A stretch of 25,353 nucleotides of DNA from the NCBI GenBank assembly GCA_002778635.1, contig PFAS01000014.1, positions 1 to 25,353 on the forward strand. The letters are read 5' to 3'. A model generated the notes under the pieces. That model was not told the origin of the DNA, searched no databases, and saw nothing but the letters and a program-made list of their open reading frames with translations. Position numbers and translations under genes: made by a program. The DNA comes from Candidatus Falkowbacteria bacterium CG10_big_fil_rev_8_21_14_0_10_43_11 (GTDB lineage Bacteria; Patescibacteriota; Patescibacteriia; Patescibacteriales; XYC2-FULL-47-12). Shown here in pieces: positions 16,150-22,269 of this stretch. How positions within the stretch are numbered: position 1 is the first letter of the stretch; each line of letters begins with the position of its first letter.

Positions 16150-16181
16150 AACAACCCAAAAAATGGGCTGTTTTTCTTTTT
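16150..16181. terminator. Terminator shared by convergent genes
   Basis: AACAACCCA (16150-16158) pairs with TGGGCTGTT (16164-16172) with one mismatch and a 5-nt loop, followed on the plus strand by a run of Ts. The complementary A-rich left flank gives a usable T-tract on the minus strand. It lies between the gene ending at 16112 and the minus-strand gene ending at 16197. Confidence 0.75.
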
Positions 16182-16196
16182 GCAGTTATGCTAAAA

Positions 16197-16589
16197 TTAT
16201 TTTAGAAAGTCAATATAAACGCCATAGAGCAGAGCCAGCGCGGAAAAAACAAAAATCGCGATGTAATTCCACTTTGCTTTGCTTGACTGCAGGCTTTTTA
16301 AAACATATACTAACGCGTTGCGGTCGCCGTCGTTCAGCCGCTTGTCGTTATAAATTTTAGAGGTAAGCCGTTTGGCTTTAATTAATTTTTCACGGTTGTT
16401 TTCCACGCGGTAGCGGTGGGCGAAATACCAGACAAAACCGATGGTGCCGATGTACCAGGCGACTTGCACCCAAAAGGCGCTGTAGTAATTTAAAACCACG
16501 ATGACGCGGTAGGCAATGGTCGCGATAATTCCTACCCAGAAAACAAGCAGGCGATAATATTTGTTGCTGGTGCGTGTCTGGTTAGCCAT
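16197..16589 (-). CDS. Three-helix membrane protein, unknown function
   Basis: A 130-residue integral membrane protein with helices at about 12-34, 37-57 and 107-127. A cytoplasmic basic loop (about 58-105) contains HRYRVENNREKLIKAKRL and DKRLNDGDRNALVYVLKSL. No family is recognised. It is divergent from murC with 91 bases between the starts. The space contains a 14-base perfect palindrome that could control either gene. No Shine-Dalgarno site or strong promoter is visible for this gene. Confidence 0.65.
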   Translation of the reverse strand: MANQTRTSNKYYRLLVFWVGIIATIAYRVIVVLNYYSAFWVQVAWYIGTIGFVWYFAHRYRVENNREKLIKAKRLTSKIYNDKRLNDGDRNALVYVLKSLQSSKAKWNYIAIFVFSALALLYGVYIDFLK

Positions 16590-16629
16590 AGAATTTGCAG
16601 ACCCCGAGCCTCAGAAGTTGTGGGCTTTC

Positions 16630-16643
16630 TCATCAATTGATGA
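16630..16643. promoter_or_regulatory. Perfect palindrome in murC divergent promoter region
   Basis: TCATCAATTGATGA is a perfect 14-base palindrome. Its right edge lies 22 bases before the murC -10 box, so it covers the -35 region, where a dimeric repressor could block or an activator could assist. The operator role is inferred. Confidence 0.4.
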
Positions 16644-16665
16644 AAGTTCGATACATTAAGCATAC

Positions 16666-16671
16666 TATAAT
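16666..16671 (+). promoter_or_regulatory. -10 box for murC
   Basis: A perfect TATAAT ends 9 bases before the murC ATG, giving a predicted leader of only about 2-4 nt. No good -35 box is present at the usual spacing, which fits dependence on a factor bound at the upstream palindrome. Confidence 0.5.
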
Positions 16672-16680
16672 TTCAAAAAA

Positions 16681-18060
16681 ATGCAAGTACGAGAAAAACA
16701 ATTAAAACCACTAAGAAATATATACTTTATCGGTATTAAGGGCGTGGGCATGACCGCGCTCGCGCAAATTTTATCCGCACAAGGTAAAAAGGTAAGCGGC
16801 TCAGACACGCCTGAAAAGTTTTTTACCGATAAGGTTTTAAAGCGGGCAAAAATCCCTTTTGTTGAAGGTTTTGCCGCTATTAATATCCCGGCAGACGCGG
16901 AACTTATTATTCGTTCCGGCGCTTACACGGCGGAAAATAACGCGGAAGTGGCGGAAGCGATTAAGCGCGAATTACCAATCTTAACGCAGGCAGAAGTTCT
17001 TGCGGAGCTGTTTAACGATAAATACGGCATCGCGGTCTGCGGTTCGCACGGAAAAACAACGACTTCGGCGCTACTTGCTTTTATTTTGTGGCAAACCGGA
17101 TTAGACCCGACCGCCGCCATCGGTTCGGCCGTGCCGCAGTTCAGCGGCAACGCTTTAGTCGGCAAAGGAAAAATAATGGTTATTGAGGCGGACGAGTATC
17201 AAAACAAATTAAAGTTATATCAGCCAAAAATAGTTGTTTTAAACAATATTGACTATGACCACCCTGATTTTTTTAAAACCCCGCGGGCGTATCGGCAGGC
17301 ATTCGTTGATTTTGTTAAAAAAATTCCCCGCGACTGTTTTACCGTAGTGAACTTTAATAACCAAGAGGCGAAGTTAGCGGCTAAAAATTGCCGCACTCGT
17401 GTTTTTAGCTACGGCTATACAACATTAGACAAATACCGAATTTTACCGGATATAGTATTAAAAAACGGCTGGCAATATTTTTATTTGCAAAAAGGCAAGC
17501 AGGATTTAGGTGAGTTTAAAATGCAAATAATTGGCAGACACAACGTGGAAAATGCCACGGCAGTTATCGCGACTTGTTTAGAATTAAAGATTTCTTTAGC
17601 GAAAGTCAAACGGGCTTTAGCAAAATTTAAGGGTACGGCGCGGCGCATGGAAATTTTGGGAAAATATAAGGGCGCTTTATTTATTGACGACTACGCCCAC
17701 CACCCGACCGAAATTCAAGCCACGCTGCTCGCTTTGCGGCAACAGTATCAGCGGCAAAGAATCATTTGCGCTTTTATGCCGCATACTTATACGCGCACGA
17801 AAGCTTTATTTGACGATTTTGCCAAAAGTTTTATCAATGCGGATGAGATTATAATTTTACCGATTTACGGCTCGGCGCGGGAAAAACAGGGCGGGGTTTC
17901 CAGTGAGGAATTGGCAAAAAAAATAGGCAAAAATACGCTTTATGCGTCTTCTATTCAATCGTGCGCGGCTTATTTAAAACAACGCGTTACCAAAAAAAAC
18001 ATTGTCGTTTTAATGGGCGCCGGCGATGCTTTCCGCGTTTGGCACAACCTCAAACAGTAA
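16681..18060 (+). CDS. murC: UDP-N-acetylmuramate-L-alanine ligase
   Basis: A 459-residue cytoplasmic ligase that adds L-Ala to UDP-MurNAc. The N-terminal Rossmann part begins FIGIKGVGMTALAQIL (about 16-31). The ATP loop is GSHGKTTT at 121-128, followed by EADEY, NNIDYDHPDFF and GRHNVENA. The C-terminal domain has DDYAHHPTEI and FMPHTYTRTKALFDDF, as expected for MurC. The usual IGIGG loop reads IGIKG, with Lys20 in place of Gly. Length matches the family. It has its own near-leaderless promoter and is separated from murG by two unknown accessory genes and a divergent membrane gene. Confidence 0.95.
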   Translation: MQVREKQLKPLRNIYFIGIKGVGMTALAQILSAQGKKVSGSDTPEKFFTDKVLKRAKIPFVEGFAAINIPADAELIIRSGAYTAENNAEVAEAIKRELPILTQAEVLAELFNDKYGIAVCGSHGKTTTSALLAFILWQTGLDPTAAIGSAVPQFSGNALVGKGKIMVIEADEYQNKLKLYQPKIVVLNNIDYDHPDFFKTPRAYRQAFVDFVKKIPRDCFTVVNFNNQEAKLAAKNCRTRVFSYGYTTLDKYRILPDIVLKNGWQYFYLQKGKQDLGEFKMQIIGRHNVENATAVIATCLELKISLAKVKRALAKFKGTARRMEILGKYKGALFIDDYAHHPTEIQATLLALRQQYQRQRIICAFMPHTYTRTKALFDDFAKSFINADEIIILPIYGSAREKQGGVSSEELAKKIGKNTLYASSIQSCAAYLKQRVTKKNIVVLMGAGDAFRVWHNLKQ

Positions 18061-18129
18061 CATTTTTTTAACTTTTTCGTATATTTAAGCAGCAGAGCGG
18101 ATAATCCCGCCATTTTTGTGCATTTATTT

Positions 18130-19875
18130 ATGGCAACTTTTTGGAAAAATTTATGGCAGCTGATAGAACCTTCGCAAAAAAGGATAAAGGTTTTGGTTTT
18201 TTTATTGGCAATTTACGAACTGATAAAATTAGTCGCCCCGTATTTATTAAAGATTATTATTGATACTTTAAACGCTACCGGCATTGAAGAAATTAAACTT
18301 CTGCTTTGGCTGGCAGGGGGAATGCTCGTAGCGGAAGAAATCCAGTCATATCTGGAATGGATAAGCAACCGCTTAATATTAAAAATTACTTTGGACGTTG
18401 ATTATTATTTGCCCACGAACGCGCAGAAAAAAATGATGTTTTTGTCGCTGGGCTACCATGAGCGGGAAAACACCGGCAATAAAATTACCAAAGTGCAGAG
18501 AGGCGTAGAGCACATCGTAAGTTTGTTGGAGAATTTGTTTTGGGAGGTTGTTCCCACCTGTTTGCAGCTGATTTTTACGCTCGGGACTTTATTTTTTATT
18601 GATTGGCGCTTTGGTTTGGCGTTTTTGCTTTTTTTCCCAAGCTTTATTTATCTCACTTATCGCGTAAATTATAAACTAAAATCACGCCGGCAGGTTCTGC
18701 ACCAAAAATGGGAGGAGGCATCCGGGAAAATGGCGCAGTCAATTTTAAACATCAATACCGTCCAGTCTTTTGTGCAAGAAAAGAGGGAAACGCGGGAGTA
18801 CCAAGGCATTAGAGATAAAATAAAAGAAAACGAAAAATACGTTTGGAATAAAGTGATGGACTTTGTGATGGCGAGGGATTTGATAGTTAATTCCGGCCGG
18901 CTGACAATTTTGACGTTAGGAATATGGCTGGTAAGCCGCGGCGCGACCACTATCGGCACTCTGGTGTTTGTCTTTACTATTTCGGAAAAGGCGTTTTTTT
19001 CCATGTTTCGCCTGTCGCGATTTTATGACCGCATTGAGCATAGCGTAGAACCGGTTGAACGCTTTATGAAACTTTTTCAAGAAGAATCGGAAATTAAAAA
19101 TCCGGAGCATGGCTTAAAGCCAAAAGATATTCGCGGTGAAATTGAATTTAAGAACGTAACTTTTATCTACAAGGAAAGCAAGGTTAAAGCTTTAAAAAAC
19201 GTAAATTTTAAAATAACTGCCGGCAACTCAGCCGCTTTCGTCGGTCCGTCCGGCGGCGGAAAAACAACCATCGCCCGTTTAATTTATCATCATTATAATC
19301 CGCGGCAAGGCGCGGCGCTTTTGGACGGTCATGATTTGCGCGAATACGATTTATATTACTTCCGCGAACAAATAGCGATTGTGCCGCAAGAGGCGGAAAT
19401 TTTTAACGCATCGGTGCGGGATAATATCGCTTACGCCAATCCGCGGGCAAGTTTCGGGGAAATTAAAAAAGCGGCGCGCATCGCGAACGCCGAAGAATTC
19501 ATTAAGACTTTAAAAAACGGCTACGATACGGACGTGGGGGAGCGGGGCATCCGGCTTTCCGGCGGTCAGCGCCAGCGAATCGGCATCGCTCGCGCGATTC
19601 TGGCAAATCCGAAAATTTTAATTTTTGACGAAGCGACCAGTAATTTGGATTCGCAAAGCGAGAAATTAATCCAGGAAGCGATGGAGCGCGTGAGCGAGCG
19701 GCGCACCGTGATTATGATTGCCCACCGACTCTCTACCATCCGCCACGCCGACCAAATTTTTGTCTTGGACGGCGGGGAACTTGTGGAGCAAGGCAACCAT
19801 GAGGAATTGAGCAATGTTAAAGGTGGTTTATATGCGAAGTTATTAAAATTGCAGGGGAGCGGAGATGTGGATTAA
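18130..19875 (+). CDS. MsbA-like ABC exporter, fused permease and ATPase
   Basis: A 581-residue ABC half-transporter. The membrane domain (about 1-310, six helices) is followed by an ATPase with Walker A GPSGGGKTT, the Q-loop IVPQEAEIFN, signature RLSGGQRQRIGIARAIL, Walker B ILIFDEATSNLD and switch IMIAHRLSTI. It should work as a homodimer, or with a partner encoded elsewhere, exporting lipids, glycolipids or peptides. The frame can start at a GTG four codons upstream, but the ATG at 18130 gives a more natural start. It follows murC by 69 bases, so a lipid-linked envelope substrate is a reasonable inference. The stop codon is immediately followed by a heptad-repeat island. Confidence 0.88.
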   Translation: MATFWKNLWQLIEPSQKRIKVLVFLLAIYELIKLVAPYLLKIIIDTLNATGIEEIKLLLWLAGGMLVAEEIQSYLEWISNRLILKITLDVDYYLPTNAQKKMMFLSLGYHERENTGNKITKVQRGVEHIVSLLENLFWEVVPTCLQLIFTLGTLFFIDWRFGLAFLLFFPSFIYLTYRVNYKLKSRRQVLHQKWEEASGKMAQSILNINTVQSFVQEKRETREYQGIRDKIKENEKYVWNKVMDFVMARDLIVNSGRLTILTLGIWLVSRGATTIGTLVFVFTISEKAFFSMFRLSRFYDRIEHSVEPVERFMKLFQEESEIKNPEHGLKPKDIRGEIEFKNVTFIYKESKVKALKNVNFKITAGNSAAFVGPSGGGKTTIARLIYHHYNPRQGAALLDGHDLREYDLYYFREQIAIVPQEAEIFNASVRDNIAYANPRASFGEIKKAARIANAEEFIKTLKNGYDTDVGERGIRLSGGQRQRIGIARAILANPKILIFDEATSNLDSQSEKLIQEAMERVSERRTVIMIAHRLSTIRHADQIFVLDGGELVEQGNHEELSNVKGGLYAKLLKLQGSGDVD

Positions 19876-19910
19876 AGAGTAACCAGCAATGAGTAACGGG
19901 TAACGAGTAA
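19876..19910. repeat. Heptanucleotide repeat island after the ABC exporter
   Basis: Five 7-base units in perfect register starting one base after the ABC stop codon. Four follow the pattern NGRGTAA (AGAGTAA at 19876, TGAGTAA at 19890, CGGGTAA at 19897, CGAGTAA at 19904); one is diverged. It lies just upstream of the promoter of the next gene. Confidence 0.65.
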
Positions 19911-19917
19911 TTTGCCA

Positions 19918-19945
19918 TTGACAAAAATAGATTATGTGATAAAGT
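19918..19945 (+). promoter_or_regulatory. Promoter for the TIM-barrel gene
   Basis: A perfect TTGACA (19918-19923), a 16-base spacer and TAAAGT (19940-19945), with TG one base before the -10 box. The leader is about 57 bases and includes GTGAGG at 19992-19997 ahead of the ATG at 20009. Confidence 0.5.
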
Positions 19946-20008
19946 GCAAAGTCGTTATTTAACAAAAGAATATAACCGAAAAACAAGGAAAGTGAGGATT
20001 AGAAGATA

Positions 20009-20743
20009 ATGATAGCCATAGGTCCTTCTACGGGCTGGTTATACGCAAAAGGCATTAATCTAACAAACCAGCAAGAAATAATAATGCAAGCGGCGGGCGC
20101 AGACGGTTTTGAAGTCTGCATGTATGGATGGGGAAAAAATGACGAAAGAATTATTTCGTTGCGGCAAGAAAATTTTAATAAGAAAAATTTTTGTTACAGA
20201 TCCTTGCATCTTCCGGATGTAAATGATGAAGAAATAGAGCGCAAAATCGCCATTACTCAAGAGTTTACGACTCTTATTGGCGCCGTCGCCGCCTTGACGC
20301 ACCCTCTGAAAGTAAAGGGCGAGTATCCGTTAAATGCCTACGAACGAATGATTGTTAATAATATTCCTTTGGCAGTTGAGAATATGGATAAACAAAAGGA
20401 CAGCGGATATGACTTAAGAGAGCTAATGAGGCTTACGCATTTCGGATTAAATTTTGTGTTGGATGTCCAGCATGCTTATGAGCATGATTCGGACATGAAA
20501 TATGCTTTGGATTTATTTAATTCTTTGCGAAACAAATTAGTGCATTTTCATGTATCCGGTGAAACAGAAAGCAACAATCATTCTTTACTGCACAAAGCAA
20601 GGAATGCTAAAAAAATAATTGATTTTCTTGGTACGGTTCTTTCTATTAAGAAAGTACCCTTGATTCTTGAGGGAGAATACCGAAACGCTGACGAACTTAA
20701 ACAAGAAATAAAATTTTTAAGGAAGGAACTTGTGTTAGTTTAG
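20009..20743 (+). CDS. Xylose-isomerase-like TIM-barrel protein
   Basis: A 244-residue soluble protein that looks like the sugar-isomerase/AP-endonuclease-2 TIM-barrel superfamily. Metal-ligand-type residues at strand ends support this: a His in RSLHLPD (about 68-74), a Glu in PLAVENMD (about 121-128), Asp and His in LDVQHAYEHD (about 149-158), HFHVSGE (about 176-182) and a C-terminal Glu in ILEGEY (about 219-224). It is somewhat shorter than typical members (250-300). The substrate is not predictable: sugar isomerisation, nucleic-acid cleavage and other metal-dependent reactions all occur in this superfamily. It has its own promoter, a GAGG-type ribosome-binding site and its own terminator, so it forms a single-gene unit. 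AGA and ATA codons are common compared with murC or murB. Confidence 0.7.
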   Translation: MIAIGPSTGWLYAKGINLTNQQEIIMQAAGADGFEVCMYGWGKNDERIISLRQENFNKKNFCYRSLHLPDVNDEEIERKIAITQEFTTLIGAVAALTHPLKVKGEYPLNAYERMIVNNIPLAVENMDKQKDSGYDLRELMRLTHFGLNFVLDVQHAYEHDSDMKYALDLFNSLRNKLVHFHVSGETESNNHSLLHKARNAKKIIDFLGTVLSIKKVPLILEGEYRNADELKQEIKFLRKELVLV

Positions 20744-20770
20744 ATTTAAAATCTTTTGAAAAAAATTTAC

Positions 20771-20802
20771 AAGGGGAGACACGAGTTTCCCCTTTTTTAT
20801 TT
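20771..20802 (+). terminator. Terminator of the TIM-barrel gene
   Basis: AAGGGGA (20771-20777) pairs with TCCCCTT (20788-20794), extended by two further pairs, with a short loop and a run of six Ts. It begins 27 bases after the stop codon. Confidence 0.85.
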
Positions 20803-20803
20803 T

Positions 20804-20838
20804 AAAAAAAATAACCCGCGGTTTACCGACCTCGGGTT
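20804..20838 (-). terminator. Terminator of the zinc-finger-like gene
   Basis: AACCCG (20813-20818) pairs with CGGGTT (20833-20838) and, after one mismatch, GGT with ACC. On the minus strand the stem is followed by eight consecutive Ts (plus-strand As at 20804-20811). It starts 22 bases after the stop codon of the minus-strand gene. Confidence 0.75.
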
Positions 20839-20860
20839 TATTAATTTGATTTTTTATATG

Positions 20861-21124
20861 TTACTTTCCATATTCTTGATATTCATCGATCGCTTCTAAA
20901 ACTCTAATTGGTACAGAATCAATATCATCCCTTTCCTCTCTTCGGCAGCTATTTTTTACCGCGAGCGGGGAATTAAAGGACATTTTACATCCAGCGTCTA
21001 AACATTCCGAGCATACAGGATTATTATTGTTATTATATGCCACGGCGTGCCTGTCAGGATGAAAAAAACATTTTTCGCCAGTCATTTTACTGTAACGATT
21101 AAATATTTTTTTCTCTTGTTTCAT
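20861..21124 (-). CDS. Mini zinc-finger-like (B-box-type) protein
   Basis: An 87-residue soluble protein. Residues about 19-45 read CFFHPDRHAVA, a short Asn-rich spacer, then VCSECLDAGC. The C-x2-HP-x-R-x-AV ... C-x2-C arrangement resembles the bacterial B-box-like zinc finger found at the N-terminus of some membrane proteins, but here it is almost the whole protein. The spacer is a run of consecutive Asn codons (AAT/AAC). The C-terminus is acidic. The ATG at 21124 is clearly preferred: TTTGGAGG (plus-strand 21131-21138) is correctly spaced before it, and a promoter lies upstream. Zinc binding is inferred; no function is known. The gene diverges from murB. Confidence 0.7.
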   Translation of the reverse strand: MKQEKKIFNRYSKMTGEKCFFHPDRHAVAYNNNNNPVCSECLDAGCKMSFNSPLAVKNSCRREERDDIDSVPIRVLEAIDEYQEYGK

Positions 21125-21151
21125 TTTTTTCCTCCAAAGAGCGTTTGTTTC

Positions 21152-21180
21152 AGTTAAGCACAAAGCGAAAAAAACGTCAA
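21152..21180 (-). promoter_or_regulatory. Promoter for the zinc-finger-like gene
   Basis: On the minus strand TTGACG (21175-21180), a 17-base spacer and TTAACT (21152-21157), with TG one base before the -10 box. It is followed by a leader containing GGAGG. It abuts the divergent murB promoter. Confidence 0.6.
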
Positions 21181-21181
21181 G

Positions 21182-21210
21182 TTTTTAAATTTTTGCAGCT
21201 GTGTTAGAAT
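21182..21210 (+). promoter_or_regulatory. Extended -10 promoter giving leaderless murB mRNA
   Basis: The -10 box TAGAAT (21205-21210) is preceded by TGT (extended -10), with a weak -35 TTTTTA at 21182-21187 and a 17-base spacer. Exactly six bases separate the -10 box from the ATG at 21217. The stretch from -10 to ATG differs at only two positions from that of the gene at 10915. Confidence 0.6.
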
Positions 21211-21216
21211 ATAACC

Positions 21217-22191
21217 ATGCAAATACCAGTAAAATTAAAGGAAAAATTAGGCGCGGGTATGCAAGAGAATATGCCGCTCGCGCCCTACACTACTTATAAA
21301 CTCGGCGGACCGGCGCGGTATTTTTTTTCCGCCAACACAGCCGAGGAAATCAAGCGGGCGGTAGAAGTGGCGAAAGAATTAAATTTGCCCATTTTTATTT
21401 TGGGCGGCGGTAGCAATATTTTAATAAACGATGACGGTTTTAAGGGTTTAGTGATAAAAACGGAAAATAAACAACTGGAAATATCCGGCAAGGTTATCAA
21501 AGCCGGAGCCGGAATATTTTTGGGCTTGGCGGTTTTGCACGCTTGGCAAAATAATTTAAGCGGCTTGGAATGGGCGATTGGCGTTCCTGGTACTATCGGC
21601 GGGGCGGTGCGCGGTAATGCCGGCGCTTTTGGCGCTTCAATCAGCGATAACGTCATAAGCGTACATGCGCTTAAAATTACCGGCAAACAAGCGGAAGTAA
21701 TTACTTTAACCAAAGAACAATGCGGATTTGATTATCGCGAAAGCATTTTTAAAAAAGATAATGATTTAATAATTTTAAGCGCGGAACTGAAATTAAATTC
21801 GGGCGCCGGAGCGGAAATAAAAAAACAAATGCTTGAATTTATAAATAAACGCTGTTCCGGCCATCCCAAATTTCCCAGCGCCGGTTGCAGTTTTAAAAAT
21901 GTTATGGTTACCGACGAAATTAGGGAAAAAATAAAAGCAATTAATCAGGAAGGGGAACAAAAAATAAAAATGGGGAAAATAGGCGCCGGCTGGTTTATAG
22001 ACCAAGCCGGACTGAAAGGTTATAAAATCGGCGGCGCGCAGGTGTCTGAAGAGCACGCTAATTTTATCGTAAAAGTTGACGATGCCGCCCGCGCGGAACA
22101 TGTGGTGATGTTAATTTCATACGTCAAACAGCAAGTGCGCGATAAATTCGGCGTGCAACTGCAGGAAGAAGTGCAATATGTTGGATTCTGA
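21217..22191 (+). CDS. murB: UDP-N-acetylenolpyruvoylglucosamine reductase
   Basis: A 324-residue FAD enzyme that reduces UDP-GlcNAc-enolpyruvate to UDP-MurNAc. FAD-binding motifs are clear: TYKLGGPARYF (about 27-37), ILGGGSNILI (about 61-70), WAIGVPGTIGGAVRGNAGAFG (about 125-145) and the C-terminal GYKIGGAQVSEEHANFIV. The length and the YKIGGAQVSEEHANF end fit the short type II (Gram-positive-like) MurB. At the position of the catalytic serine (AGSFFKNP in E. coli) this protein reads AGCSFKN, with Cys224 aligned to that serine. This is a possible functional substitution. The start is set by the promoter, which places the first transcribed base at the ATG. Confidence 0.94.
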   Translation: MQIPVKLKEKLGAGMQENMPLAPYTTYKLGGPARYFFSANTAEEIKRAVEVAKELNLPIFILGGGSNILINDDGFKGLVIKTENKQLEISGKVIKAGAGIFLGLAVLHAWQNNLSGLEWAIGVPGTIGGAVRGNAGAFGASISDNVISVHALKITGKQAEVITLTKEQCGFDYRESIFKKDNDLIILSAELKLNSGAGAEIKKQMLEFINKRCSGHPKFPSAGCSFKNVMVTDEIREKIKAINQEGEQKIKMGKIGAGWFIDQAGLKGYKIGGAQVSEEHANFIVKVDDAARAEHVVMLISYVKQQVRDKFGVQLQEEVQYVGF

Positions 22192-22208
22192 CGGCACGCG
22201 GATAAACA

Positions 22209-22258
22209 CGAATCAAACGGATTTACACGAACATAAATTCGCGTTAATCCGTTTAATC
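22209..22258. repeat. Inverted-repeat hairpin between murB and wecG-nudix
   Basis: AAACGGATTTACACGAA (22215-22231) and TTCGCGTTAATCCGTTT (22238-22254) are complementary at 15 of 17 positions around a 6-base loop; weaker pairing extends a few bases further. No T-tract follows, so it is not a standard terminator. The flank 22195-22214 repeats the same CGGAT/ACACGAA words, as in dispersed intergenic palindromes. It may be a mobile repeat or an RNA-processing hairpin. Confidence 0.6.
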
Positions 22259-22269
22259 AATAAACTATA

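Noticed and set aside
16606..16626. AGCC...GGCT hairpin upstream of murC
   Set aside because: Only four to five pairs with a large loop and a weak T-tract; not convincing as a terminator or riboswitch.
19876..19910. Possible CRISPR or direct-repeat array
   Set aside because: The period is 7 bases with no spacers, and no cas gene is present in the window.
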